From assembly GCA_044346175.1 (NCBI GenBank), contig JBIIZQ010000004.1:62001-126000 (forward strand): 64,000 nucleotides of DNA, read 5' to 3'. The notes beneath the pieces were generated by a model, which saw only the letters and a list, made by a program, of their open reading frames with translations, was not told the DNA's origin and did not search any database. The position numbers were made by a program, and so were the translations under genes. Source of the DNA: JBJTUH01 sp044346175. GTDB lineage: Bacteria > Cyanobacteriota > Vampirovibrionia > Vampirovibrionales > JAJTHC01. Positions 1-9,096 of the stretch are shown here, piece after piece; the first letter of the stretch is position 1, and every line of letters starts with the position of its first letter.

Positions 1-1
1 A

Positions 2-394
2 AAGGCTTTACTTCAGGCTCAGGAGTTTATTGCATATGCTGTCGCTGTCACGGCACAGGTTTTAAACAATGGTATTGCCGCTGTTAAAGTCTCTCGTTGG
101 TTTGAGGCACACCACCAAAAACGACCTTTAGCTTCTGTGGGGTCTGAGTTTTCATCCACCCCTGTTCGCCCAAGTCCTGTCTTATCCCCTAGTCTCAATG
201 GGGTGAATGTTCAGCCAGCCCAGTGTACCCAAAGTCTTCGTACTTTTCCAGCCATGAGTCACCCACCCTCTCACGCTTCGGAGCTTCCTCCTGTGAATCA
301 TCCCTTGAGAACCTTCCCCCAAAAAGCTCACCCATATTTGTTGGTACCATCCTCACCCCATACCACGAAGCCCCCTTCCTTGAAGTCCCCCTGA
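2..394 (+). CDS. C-terminal part of an unidentified protein (5' end outside window)
   Basis: The reading frame is open from the first bases of the window to a TGA at 392-394, so this is the 3' part of a gene starting upstream. The first 40 or so residues are alanine- and glutamine-rich with helical character (AQEFIAYAVAVTAQVLNN). The rest is a proline/serine-rich tail that is probably disordered. A GTG at 137 could be misread as a start, but the frame continues upstream of it. I recognise no family. The next gene begins 18 bp downstream on the same strand, so the two may be co-transcribed. Confidence 0.55.
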   Translation, partial: KALLQAQEFIAYAVAVTAQVLNNGIAAVKVSRWFEAHHQKRPLASVGSEFSSTPVRPSPVLSPSLNGVNVQPAQCTQSLRTFPAMSHPPSHASELPPVNHPLRTFPQKAHPYLLVPSSPHTTKPPSLKSP

Positions 395-412
395 TGTTAG
401 AAAGCCTGTTGG

Positions 413-1588
413 ATGTCTTTGCCTTTGATGGATGCCTTTATGACTGCTTTAAGCCCTTCCTTTTTAAGCATGCCACTTAAGTACACGCAAGCGTTGTGGT
501 CATGGCGAATGTTGTGCCTAAGCGTTGTTCTAGCGTTGGGGGTAGGGGGCATGTTCCCCATGGTAGAGGCTCATGAGCATCAAGGTCCTTTCTGGAGTCA
601 GCATCTTACACTGCATCCTAGCGTGAACTGTGCCCCTGTGACCCTTGCCATGGCATTGTCACGTCTGTACCCCAGTCTCATTCCTGATAATTATCAACCA
701 TCGCCACCCCCCGAGTTGATAACCTCATTACAAGGACTCCTGCATACAAGTACCATGGCAGGCACCTCCGCTAAGGATATACCTAAAGGACTCAAGCTTT
801 GGGCAAGGCAACACCACGTCCCCTTGCATGTACGCTATATTGGCTGGCATGGACAAACCCATGCACCCTTGAATGTATCGTTTATTCAGGCACTACAGCG
901 ATTGTCCCACAATGCCCCTGCACATGGTGCAATGCCTTCTCCGCATACAAAAAAAGCTATAACCCAAATAGGTGTGGCTCACATTGGGTGGTATGTTGTG
1001 TCTTCAGATAGTCCTGAGGCACTTCGTTTGCGTCGTGTGGGTGGTCATTATGCTTTGATACATACCGTGAAGCTTACACCAGAAGGCTTAACCCTTCAGC
1101 TCATTGACCCCATGAATCGTCCTCGTGTTGTGTCAGAGGACTCATCAACCCCTCGGGTTGCAAGTGCCATGGCTTCTCCGCCTGTAGCACTCACCCAAGG
1201 AGAAGCTCCCGCCACGCATTGGCTTTATCCTCAGCCACTCTCAGTGTCGTTTCAGTTCCTAAAAATTGCCCACTTGACAACTTTGTCTAACTATCGTTTA
1301 GACTTATCCCAGCAGTCTCAAGATACAAAAGCTTTTGTTGCTCAAGGCATTTACAGTCCTAAAATACCTCCTTTCACATTGCATCTTGAAGAGCCGTCTG
1401 GGCAGTTTCTCTCTTTCCAAGCAAGCGTAGTGCCAAGCCACCATGAAACCATCGCTTCTGGCATAACCTCTCGTGCTTCATCCAGCATGCTTTGGCGTGG
1501 GTTGTTTGTCGCCCCCCAACCTTTCCCCTATAAAGCAACGCATACGATTCCTATCCTAGAAGGCGTATTGCTCTTAAAGCGTCCATAA
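413..1588 (+). CDS. exported C39-like cysteine peptidase candidate
   Basis: This 391-residue protein has an N-terminal hydrophobic stretch (about residues 33-50) ending in VEA at 51-53, which resembles a signal peptide or anchor. The downstream region has the order of a papain-like/C39-type peptidase fold: NCAPVTLAM with Cys73, GGHYALI with His212, and LIDPMNRP with Asp232. Those three could form a Cys-His-Asp arrangement. C39 and related domains cleave leader peptides or peptide bonds; here the substrate is unknown. The N-terminus is uncertain because in-frame ATGs also lie at 428, 440 and 470 and no strong ribosome binding site decides between them. The assignment rests on motif order only. 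Confidence 0.6.
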   Translation: MSLPLMDAFMTALSPSFLSMPLKYTQALWSWRMLCLSVVLALGVGGMFPMVEAHEHQGPFWSQHLTLHPSVNCAPVTLAMALSRLYPSLIPDNYQPSPPPELITSLQGLLHTSTMAGTSAKDIPKGLKLWARQHHVPLHVRYIGWHGQTHAPLNVSFIQALQRLSHNAPAHGAMPSPHTKKAITQIGVAHIGWYVVSSDSPEALRLRRVGGHYALIHTVKLTPEGLTLQLIDPMNRPRVVSEDSSTPRVASAMASPPVALTQGEAPATHWLYPQPLSVSFQFLKIAHLTTLSNYRLDLSQQSQDTKAFVAQGIYSPKIPPFTLHLEEPSGQFLSFQASVVPSHHETIASGITSRASSSMLWRGLFVAPQPFPYKATHTIPILEGVLLLKRP

Positions 1589-1657
1589 ACTTTAGGATAA
1601 GCCGTTTTTATGTTTCTAAGCCTTTTTTGAAGGCTTTTCCTTTGGATACCCACCGTC

Positions 1658-3496
1658 ATGTTTTCAGACGACTTTTATACCTCCCCCTTTAAAATACCCA
1701 CTGGCTTACGAGTCGATACGCCTGTTGCCTCGGAGGTAAAGCTACGCTTGAAAAACATTCAACGTGTGCCTCAAAAGCTTGCCTCTCCGAGTGTACAAGA
1801 CGCTAAACAACCCGTTTCTATCAAACGCTTTCATCCTCAAAGCTCTTTATGGCAAAAATCAGTCAGTACACCTGTGGCTTCTGCACATCAATGGCAGGCA
1901 GTCACCTCTTCAGGTACCTCTGAAGCCCATATCGTTGCATCCTCCCAAAAAAAGGGTGTTTTTTTCAAATCTCCCTCGGCGTTTAAATTACCTCGGTCTT
2001 TTAGAGCCAATGTGCCTCATGTCCATGAGGTTGTCAGTACGCTACCCACACCATCCAATCTTGGGAATACCGCAGTTAGTCATCTTAAACCTGAAGACAA
2101 TACGCCCTTTCACTTAGAAAAACTGCCTGTATTGCCTTGGGGGGCTATTCAACAGAGCTTACAGGCATTAGCACACGACCCACGCTTTCAAAAGAAACAA
2201 TTAACGGGCTGGGGACTTCAGCGGGATGATATTCGTGTTTGGATGAAAAAGCTTTTTAGCCCTACTTTAGGGTTAACCGATAAGATGTACTTACTCACCC
2301 AAATCCCTATGGCACAGGCAACACGGAGTTTATTCTCAGCCACATTACGCCAGCTGGAAAAAGACAAGGTGCTTGATGTCACGACAACCATGGGTCTTCT
2401 GAAAAAACTTTCTCCTGAAACCCAAGGAGGGACGGTTTCTTATCAAACCATGCTTAACCCTCCTAAAGCACTTTTAAAACAGCTCACATTGCCAGAAAAG
2501 CAAACGCTTGAAACCCTTCAGGCTCAGCCAGAACTTTTGCGAGCCGTTGCAGGGATTGATGGTCATCCAGAAGCTCTTGGGGTTGAAGATATTTGGCTTG
2601 CCTCCTTTAGCCATGCCCAGTTACGCTTTACACCCGAGCGTGTGCATCAGTTACAAACATTACTCATTCCTGTGACGGCATGGCATCAGACCCATGCGAC
2701 AGCCAGTTTTGAAAAAGTGCTTACGACCCTTTCCTCCTTACTTCCTCCGCCACTTGCACAAAAGCTGATGCCTACCGTAGATACCTCTTCGATGGGAGGT
2801 GCTTTTCTTAAATCTTGGGGGCAGTCTCAAACCAGTTTGATTGCTCAAGGGGTATCCCATCATGTATGGCAAAACCTGAATTTAAACACGGCAAAGCTTG
2901 CGGGGCTTTCGCCTCTTGAGCGGCAATGGCTTCTTGATTTACAAAAGTCTGAGGTGCTTGGTTGGCTTTCACCCCTTAGCCTGCGTCCTAATGAACTCAG
3001 TGTGGCTGCTCTAAGAGCTTACTGGATGTTGCGTCATCTGTCTCCCGATGAACTTCCTGAGTCACTTACTGTGGAAGCCACTGGTGCCTTTGCCTATGAA
3101 GAGGGTGATGGCTCAAGAGGTGTCACCCGCTTGGGGTCTCTTAACCCTCATCATCAACGCCATAAACAAGGACGCAATAAGCCTGAATTGAGTCCAGAGG
3201 ATGAAGCCTTGATGTCTGACGGCTTAACACCCGCTCATCTTCTTGCTTTGGTCGATATTGTAGAGCGTTTTGGAGGGCGTATGATGTATGCCCAGCTCAT
3301 CGCTTATCGTCCTCAAAACGACGACGAAGCCGCAGCCATTCAGCAACTTCTTAAAAACCCTCTCACACACCACGCACTCGCTCAAGGCGATGGCAACCCT
3401 GAGGATATTACCATTAAAGATTTACAAATGGCATTCCGTAAACATTTATTGATGTGGATGGGACCCAAACGTCTACGGCAACTCTATCAGCGATAG
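1658..3496 (+). CDS. uncharacterised 612-aa protein with two DGxPE motifs
   Basis: This is a long intact reading frame with no signal peptide or membrane segment. Residues 1-150 are basic, serine/proline-rich and probably disordered; the rest is predicted helical. Two places resemble each other: AGIDGHPEALGVEDI (DGHPE at 301-305) and QGDGNPEDITIKDLQ (DGNPE at 578-582). Each is preceded by leucine-rich helix and followed by an acidic D-x-x-x-A segment. They could be two copies of one small domain, perhaps a divalent-cation loop like a degenerate EF hand. I recognise no family. It lies 69 bp after the C39-like gene on the same strand. Confidence 0.6.
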   Translation: MFSDDFYTSPFKIPTGLRVDTPVASEVKLRLKNIQRVPQKLASPSVQDAKQPVSIKRFHPQSSLWQKSVSTPVASAHQWQAVTSSGTSEAHIVASSQKKGVFFKSPSAFKLPRSFRANVPHVHEVVSTLPTPSNLGNTAVSHLKPEDNTPFHLEKLPVLPWGAIQQSLQALAHDPRFQKKQLTGWGLQRDDIRVWMKKLFSPTLGLTDKMYLLTQIPMAQATRSLFSATLRQLEKDKVLDVTTTMGLLKKLSPETQGGTVSYQTMLNPPKALLKQLTLPEKQTLETLQAQPELLRAVAGIDGHPEALGVEDIWLASFSHAQLRFTPERVHQLQTLLIPVTAWHQTHATASFEKVLTTLSSLLPPPLAQKLMPTVDTSSMGGAFLKSWGQSQTSLIAQGVSHHVWQNLNLNTAKLAGLSPLERQWLLDLQKSEVLGWLSPLSLRPNELSVAALRAYWMLRHLSPDELPESLTVEATGAFAYEEGDGSRGVTRLGSLNPHHQRHKQGRNKPELSPEDEALMSDGLTPAHLLALVDIVERFGGRMMYAQLIAYRPQNDDEAAAIQQLLKNPLTHHALAQGDGNPEDITIKDLQMAFRKHLLMWMGPKRLRQLYQR

Positions 3497-3584
3497 GATG
3501 ACGGTCTATTTAAGTCTACCGTACACCCTAAACACGCTTATGCCTAAACATACTTCTGTCATTTAGGTGACTATAGCGTTATCT

Positions 3585-3935
3585 CTATCCTGCATTGTCC
3601 AAGAGGGTATCCTCTACCCATACGTTAGCGGGAGGCTCAGAGGTAAGGGGTGCTTGAGGTTGGTAGGTCATCCATAGGTTTTGATGGAACACCCATACGG
3701 CAATCATTTGAAGTGCCAAAAAAATAATGAGTCCTGACAGACAAAACCGTTCAGTACTTGAGAGGAACTCGCCTCTTAACGCTCTGTGAAGCAAAGTAAA
3801 GTATTTGTTATTTTGGGGCTTGTAGGCGCTCAAAACAGCTTTGTCCCCTTTAGCCTTCAGGGAGGGCTTTGAGGGGCTATAAGAGGTTGTGGTATGTGTA
3901 CGATAAGGGGAATACATCACAAAATCACAACTCAA
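3585..3935 (-). CDS. small single-span membrane protein, unknown function
   Basis: This is a 116-residue protein. Residues 1-65 are polar and basic, then a clear hydrophobic span (LIIFLALQMIAVWVFH, about residues 69-84) is followed by a short acidic tail rich in proline. That fits a bitopic inner-membrane protein with a cytoplasmic N-terminus. No family is recognised. It is convergent with the 612-aa gene and lies downstream of mnmG on the same strand, separated by about 210 bp of non-coding DNA. Confidence 0.45.
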   Translation of the reverse strand: MSCDFVMYSPYRTHTTTSYSPSKPSLKAKGDKAVLSAYKPQNNKYFTLLHRALRGEFLSSTERFCLSGLIIFLALQMIAVWVFHQNLWMTYQPQAPLTSEPPANVWVEDTLLDNAG

Positions 3936-4148
3936 GAGACATCAATAGCAAGCAAGCTTTAGTAGATGGGCTAACATGAAACGCCTTTAAAACGGACGCA
4001 TCAAGCGTTAGAGACAACGCAACACAGTTATAAATTGAGTCCATTATAAAACAGACCTACTACTAATAAACCACAAACATATATAATGCAACACACACGA
4101 TGTTATATTGTTACACCAAGACGATAAGTTGAAACATGGTACCGTGCT

Positions 4149-6122
4149 TTAACCTGCCGCATCAGGTGCTGTGATTTTTTGAGAGGGGTGGGTGTACTGT
4201 GTAAGTTTTCCTGCACTGAGTAAGATACTCAGTATCTGAATATCAGCTGGCGTAATGCCTGGAATTCTCGCAGCTTGTCCAAGGGTGGTGGGCATAAAAC
4301 GTGTCAGTTTTTCTCGTGCTTCATGGGAAAGCTGATGGATGGTCGTATACGTGAGTCCTTGAGGCAAGAGGGTATCTTGTTGAGCTTGAACTTGCTCTAA
4401 TTGTTTCATATGGCGTGTAAGATAGCCCGCATACTTGATTTCAGTTTCTAAGAAGTCAATCATATCGGGGGTAATCGTTTCGGGAGGAGGTGTTTCAGCG
4501 ATGACCATTAACGGGGTATACTTTACGGCTGGACGACGCAGTAGGTCAAGCAAAGAAGTTTTGTGTTGTAAGCGCTCCCCCTCAAATTGTGCTTGGAGTT
4601 GAGTATTTACAGCCTCTGATGGGGCGACTTTGGTATCTGCTAAACGTTGCTTTTCAGCCTCTAATAATGCCAGTTTTTGAGTATACACTCCCCAGCGGTA
4701 GGTATCTACTAAGCCGATATCCCGCCCAAGAGGGGTGAGGCGTTGGTCTGCATTGTCTTGTCGAAGCATGAGTCGGTATTCGCTTCGAGAGGTTAGCATA
4801 CGATAAGGTTCTGTAATTTCTTTTGTGACGAGGTCGTCAATGAGCGTGCCAATATAGGAGGAGTGTCTGGGTAAAATAAAGGGGTCTTGGCTGCCTGCAA
4901 ATCTTGCGGCATTGATACCAGCGATTAACCCTTGCCCCGCCGCTTCTTCGTAGCCACTTGTGCCGTTTATTTGTCCAGCAAGAAAGAGTCCTTGGATTTT
5001 CTTACTCATGAGGCTTGGAAACAATTGCCATGCAGGAAAGTAGTCATACTCCACAGCACATGCGGGGCGTAGCATCTCAGCTTGCTCTAGCCCTGGCAGG
5101 GTTTTCAGCATAGCGATTTGGACATCCATGGGCAAACAAGATGAAAACCCTTGTAAGTATACTTCGTAGGTGTTTCTTCCTTCAGGCTCAATGAACAAAT
5201 GGTGGCTATCCTTGTCTTTAAATCGTGTAACTTTATCCTCAATGGAGGGGCAGTACCGAGGCCCACACGTTGCATCCATGAGTCCTTGCATCATGGGGGA
5301 ACGATGAATATTCGCTTCAATAATGGCATGGGTGGCAAGCGTGGTGCGGGTTAAATGGCAAGGTATTTGGGTAAGCACAGGGCGCTCAGGCAGAAATGAG
5401 AAAAATCCAGCGTCTTCTTCTCCGGGGTGTTTTTCCAGTCCTGTATAGTCGATGGTGCGTCCATCCAAACGAGGAGGCGTACCTGTTTTAAGCCGTCCTG
5501 TTTCTAACCCAAGGGCGACAAGGTCAGCGGTAATGCCTTTGGCTGGAGGTTCTCCAGGTCGTCCACCACCATAATTGGCCTCTCCAACCCATAAGCGTCC
5601 ATTTAAAAAGGTACCCGTGGTAATGACAAGAGAAGGTGCCTCATAACGAACACCTAAAAAATCTTCAACACCTACAATCGCATACTGTGTGGTATTGGGA
5701 ATAGGGGCGGTGATGAGTTTGGCAGCGGTTGTTTGGCGTAATTTGAGGTTGGGTTCGGTTTCAACCAGTTGCCTACAAAACTCACGATAGGCTGCTTTAT
5801 CAGATTGCATGCGGAGGGCGTGAACAGCTGCCCCTTTGGAGGCATTGAGTTTTTTTCGTTGAATGTAAGTCGCATCGGCACAGAGACCCATCACACCCCC
5901 TAGGGCATCAATTTCTTTGACAATCTGACTTTTTGCAGGTCCACCAATGGCAGGGTTACAGCTCATCTGCCCGACGGTATCCAGATTCATACTCAGTAGA
6001 AATGTTTTGGCGCCTAAGCGTGCGGCAGCCATGGCCGCTTCAATACCAGCATGTCCTGCCCCAATGACAATTACATCAGCTTTTTCAGTAACAAATACGG
6101 AGGAGGAAAGAGGGCTAGGCAT
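4149..6122 (-). CDS. mnmG: tRNA uridine-5-carboxymethylaminomethyl modification enzyme MnmG (GidA)
   Basis: MnmG binds FAD and, with the GTPase MnmE, installs the (carboxymethyl)aminomethyl group on wobble uridine 34 of certain tRNAs. The N-terminus has the dinucleotide-binding motif VIVIGAGHAGIEAAMAAARLG. It is followed by the family signatures MSCNPAIGGPAKSQIVKEID, GPRYCPSIEDKV and GYEEAAGQGLIAGINAA. The C-terminal helical part includes the typical ARIPGITPADIQILSILL. At 657 residues it is slightly longer than the common 620-640. No mnmE or rsmG gene is adjacent, so it stands alone here. Confidence 0.96.
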   Translation of the reverse strand: MPSPLSSSVFVTEKADVIVIGAGHAGIEAAMAAARLGAKTFLLSMNLDTVGQMSCNPAIGGPAKSQIVKEIDALGGVMGLCADATYIQRKKLNASKGAAVHALRMQSDKAAYREFCRQLVETEPNLKLRQTTAAKLITAPIPNTTQYAIVGVEDFLGVRYEAPSLVITTGTFLNGRLWVGEANYGGGRPGEPPAKGITADLVALGLETGRLKTGTPPRLDGRTIDYTGLEKHPGEEDAGFFSFLPERPVLTQIPCHLTRTTLATHAIIEANIHRSPMMQGLMDATCGPRYCPSIEDKVTRFKDKDSHHLFIEPEGRNTYEVYLQGFSSCLPMDVQIAMLKTLPGLEQAEMLRPACAVEYDYFPAWQLFPSLMSKKIQGLFLAGQINGTSGYEEAAGQGLIAGINAARFAGSQDPFILPRHSSYIGTLIDDLVTKEITEPYRMLTSRSEYRLMLRQDNADQRLTPLGRDIGLVDTYRWGVYTQKLALLEAEKQRLADTKVAPSEAVNTQLQAQFEGERLQHKTSLLDLLRRPAVKYTPLMVIAETPPPETITPDMIDFLETEIKYAGYLTRHMKQLEQVQAQQDTLLPQGLTYTTIHQLSHEAREKLTRFMPTTLGQAARIPGITPADIQILSILLSAGKLTQYTHPSQKITAPDAAG

Positions 6123-6336
6123 AGTCTTATAATGTGTGTGCGGGCAAGCGTTTGACAGAGGGAGGGGAAGAGAAGCCTATCCATGCGTTGCGAAACGGCG
6201 TACATGGATGACATAAAAGATGACATAAAAAAGAGGATACGGTATATATTAGGAGTATAACGCAAAGGCACGTATAAGGTGTTAGTATGGTTTAAGGCAT
6301 GTAAGGGGTACTAATCTATGTGTACATTTTTAACTC

Positions 6337-6360
6337 AGAGGATAGTCCTCTTGGCTTTTT
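6337..6360 (+). other. short perfect hairpin ahead of the 124-aa gene
   Basis: AGAGGA at 6337-6342 and TCCTCT at 6346-6351 form a 6-bp stem with a TAG loop, followed by a T-rich stretch. It sits about 50 bp before the start at 6408. It could be a weak terminator or a 5'-UTR element; the stem is too short to decide. Confidence 0.25.
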
Positions 6361-6407
6361 GTAAGTAACAGCATGGTGGCTCCGCATCGATACAACAGCA
6401 CACTGGG

Positions 6408-6782
6408 ATGAATAACAGTATGATGATTTCAACGACTTCTTTTAAGCCAAGGCTTCAAGCACTTGGGAAAAATCTAAAGCCAGCTTTGCAAAATGCTCAA
6501 AAGCAACTTACCACAGCAAGTCAGGAAGCAAGCCACTTTATCGGTAAAACGGGGCAAAATTTCCTCGCCACGGATTCGGGTAAAAAGCTCCAAGGGGCAG
6601 TATCGCATCTACAAACACAAGCTCAGAAAACACTCAAGAAAAATCCTTCGCTTGAGGCTGGCGTACGTCAAGCACAAGGGGTGCTTCACGATGGGTATAA
6701 ACAGGTTCTTTCTGCTTGGAAAACCCATGCAGTGCCTTTGGTTGAGAAATCACAAGTATACCTTGCAAAGCTTTTTAAATAG
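6408..6782 (+). CDS. small lysine/glutamine-rich helical protein, unknown
   Basis: This 124-residue basic protein is rich in Lys, Gln and Ala. It reads as continuous amphipathic helix (for example LQALGKNLKPALQNAQKQLT) and has no signal peptide or transmembrane span. The composition resembles phasin-like or small structural coiled-coil proteins, but I see no diagnostic motif. The gene is divergent from mnmG and convergent with folC. In-frame ATGs at 6408, 6420 and 6423 are all possible starts. Confidence 0.45.
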   Translation: MNNSMMISTTSFKPRLQALGKNLKPALQNAQKQLTTASQEASHFIGKTGQNFLATDSGKKLQGAVSHLQTQAQKTLKKNPSLEAGVRQAQGVLHDGYKQVLSAWKTHAVPLVEKSQVYLAKLFK

Positions 6783-6876
6783 GGTATGTGGACATTGACT
6801 CAAGCCATAGGTTCATCCCCCACTAGGCACAATCTTGATGCCGACCTACACAACTTGAAGTCGATATTCACATATC

Positions 6877-8409
6877 TTAAGTGTCATGATACAACGAAGC
6901 CACCCAGTATAGAGACCCGCACACGGCTTGGTAGCAGAAAGTTTCGGGCTGCGTAACAAGTGGTTGCCAGGCTTGAATTTTACTTACGGTCTCTTGAAAC
7001 CCTTCCGAGATGCGAAGTGTCATGCCCTCTGAATGGGTGAGATGTTTCAAAGCGTTGAGGTCATGGTATGGCACAGGGAGTGCCTGTTGTTCTTCTTCTG
7101 TGGGTGTCACAAGAATCAAATGTTTGGGCGTGAGTTTTTCAGCGTAAAGGGCTTCAATAAACGCCTCGATACGCCTATTCGCAGGAATCGCCATCCATAG
7201 TGTATCGCATAAACTTTGTGTATCCTGGTTGAAAGTCGTCAGCGTACTGAAAAATGCCCGCCATCCTTCAGGGTTATGGGCACCATCAATCCAAGCTCGA
7301 TAACTTGGGTGCCACTCGCATCGACCCTGCCAAGGAGGGAGTTGTGTGTGAAGATTTTCACCATAGAAGCACGTGTGCCATGCGTCCCAAAGTCCTAAGG
7401 TTTCCCAAGTCATACTTGAGGTTTTGGGTTGAAAAGGGGTTTTAGCAAGGGCGTGGCATAACGTTAAAACAGATTGTATATTTTCCGCTTGATATGAAGC
7501 TAACCAGTGCAGACTCCGAAACGTGTGAGAAGAAACAGAAACGTCTGATGCTTTTGAGTACACATGACGATGGCACTGCCAATGCCGAAGCACGTCGGGA
7601 TGAGCGAGGTTTCGGGAAACGTCAAACTCAAAATGCTGTGGTGTGACATAAACAGGATGTGGCAGTAACGGTATACCCCGCTCCTCCGCTTGGGTGCGAA
7701 TGACCTCATACGCCATACCGAGGGGGGTGTTGCTTGAGGCTTCAAGCAATGAACGACCCACAACGAGTCCTTGCGTATGGTGGGTAGGGGTTGCTGCTTT
7801 TAAGATACCTGCTTTTTCACGGGCTATTTCAGGTAGCGTGTTTCCTAGAACCTGCATGTGGTCATACCCAATACTGGTAATTAGGCTCCAAGCTGCGGGT
7901 GGAATGGCATTGGTGGCATCGAGTCGTCCCCCTAGGCCTACTTCAAGTACAACCCAAGCACATCCTTGTTGTGCAAAATGATAGAATGCACAGAGGGTTA
8001 AAAATTCAAATGCCGTCGGGGTACTTTCGGTATCCGTCACGGTAGGGGCTAAATGCTCGGCAACCTCCCAAGAGAGTCTTTGAAAAGCGTCATAGCACAT
8101 CCCATGCCCCCCTACCCAAATGCGTTCTCCCCAGTGGGTGAGATGAGGGCTGGTGGTCAAACCAATGGGAGGCAAGCCTTGACTGGTTGCGACTTTTTGT
8201 AAGAGGTTTGCAAGTATCCAAGCACACGAGCCTTTCCCGTTGGTACCAGCGATATGAATCACTTGGAATGTTTCTTCAGGATGCCCTAAACAGGCTAACC
8301 AAGCAGTCATACGCTCTAAGGACCATACCATACGGTGCGTGGGTTGGGTTAACCATGGGTGTAAGGGTGCAGTGGGGAAAGGGGGTTCTGTAAAAGTTTT
8401 AGGAGGCAT
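6877..8409 (-). CDS. folC: bifunctional folylpolyglutamate/dihydrofolate synthase
   Basis: FolC ligates glutamate to folates, and in many bacteria also to dihydropteroate. The ATP-binding loop IHIAGTNGKGS follows the typical lead-in SLERMTAWLACLGHPEETFQ. Further on are LEVGLGGRLDATN, SIGYDHMQVLGNTLPEIAREKAGI and a C-terminal DGAHNPEG motif, all standard for the Mur-ligase-like FolC family. The frame is open for 96 codons upstream, but that stretch overlaps the next gene. The ATG at 8409 gives a family-like 510-residue protein that overlaps the upstream stop by 11 bp, which suggests translational coupling. I see no clear Shine-Dalgarno site. Confidence 0.93.
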   Translation of the reverse strand: MPPKTFTEPPFPTAPLHPWLTQPTHRMVWSLERMTAWLACLGHPEETFQVIHIAGTNGKGSCAWILANLLQKVATSQGLPPIGLTTSPHLTHWGERIWVGGHGMCYDAFQRLSWEVAEHLAPTVTDTESTPTAFEFLTLCAFYHFAQQGCAWVVLEVGLGGRLDATNAIPPAAWSLITSIGYDHMQVLGNTLPEIAREKAGILKAATPTHHTQGLVVGRSLLEASSNTPLGMAYEVIRTQAEERGIPLLPHPVYVTPQHFEFDVSRNLAHPDVLRHWQCHRHVYSKASDVSVSSHTFRSLHWLASYQAENIQSVLTLCHALAKTPFQPKTSSMTWETLGLWDAWHTCFYGENLHTQLPPWQGRCEWHPSYRAWIDGAHNPEGWRAFFSTLTTFNQDTQSLCDTLWMAIPANRRIEAFIEALYAEKLTPKHLILVTPTEEEQQALPVPYHDLNALKHLTHSEGMTLRISEGFQETVSKIQAWQPLVTQPETFCYQAVCGSLYWVASLYHDT

Positions 8410-8875
8410 GAGGGTCTTCAGGAGGTAGCGTCGAGGGACTTGGCATAAAAAACCTTGCAAGGGGGTCTTGGGCTTGTCGTGCTTCAAAGGGTAAAAGGCA
8501 CCCTTGAGGCCAATCCTTGACCATGACTTCTGCCCAATGGGTGATGTCTTTGTAGCCGAGGTCAAGCATCGGGGTTTTAATGATAATTTGACAAACCTCC
8601 TGCGGGGGCGTGGGGCGTTCAAAGTCTGTAGGAAAAAGTACCCCGAGAAGGGTTTCCATATCTTCACATCCTGGGTCGGGGCATTGCCTTTGAGCAATTA
8701 AAATAGTCACAGTGTCTTCAAGGCATAAATAGGCTTTGACCCATTGTTTGAGCTTTGTCGCATGACGTTGCATCATGGTGCGTAGCTTGTCCTGTGGGGA
8801 TGGATGCTCTTGAGTATCCTCGGGTGTGTTTTTGGGAGAGAGGTCTTTGAGATGAAGGGGGGACATAAAAACCAA
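8399..8875 (-). CDS. small protein with CPDPGC motif, similar to a cyanobacterial family
   Basis: This is a 158-residue soluble protein. The centre reads VTILIAQRQCPDPGCEDMETLL, then TPPQEVCQIIIKTPMLDLGYKDI. I recall cyanobacterial and nitrate-assimilation-associated small proteins with a similar pattern (L.CxxPGCPPxETxI followed by a KxxxxIxxxD segment). The resemblance is from memory and the function is not established. The two cysteines in CPDPGC could bind a metal or form a disulfide. Its stop codon overlaps the folC start by 11 bp, so the two genes are very likely one operon. Confidence 0.6.
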   Translation of the reverse strand: MVFMSPLHLKDLSPKNTPEDTQEHPSPQDKLRTMMQRHATKLKQWVKAYLCLEDTVTILIAQRQCPDPGCEDMETLLGVLFPTDFERPTPPQEVCQIIIKTPMLDLGYKDITHWAEVMVKDWPQGCLLPFEARQAQDPLARFFMPSPSTLPPEDPHAS

Positions 8876-8992
8876 AACTCAAATACAGAGGGGATAAGAA
8901 GAGAGACGGACTCATGATGGTAGCTTACACTGCCTATTAGTATAACCCTTAATACGATGCGTCGATACTCCTTTGCTTGAGTGACCTTTAAA

Positions 8993-9026
8993 CGGCTTAA
9001 GCTTTTATAAACAAGTATTTAAGCCG
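8993..9026. repeat. 34-bp inverted repeat upstream of the exported TPR gene
   Basis: CGGCTTAA at 8993-9000 and TTAAGCCG at 9019-9026 are perfect inverted copies separated by 18 bp of AT-rich sequence. It lies 71-104 bp before the TPR gene start, in the divergent region with the CPDPGC gene. It could be an operator or a hairpin in the leader. Confidence 0.35.
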
Positions 9027-9096
9027 ATACCCTTCCTGTATCCTCAAGGGGTCGATAGGCTTATTTTAATGGTATAGAAAAACAGAAGGAGCTGCT

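Noticed and set aside
8410..8697. N-terminal extension of folC
   Set aside because: The 96 extra codons overlap the CPDPGC gene in another frame and do not resemble FolC.
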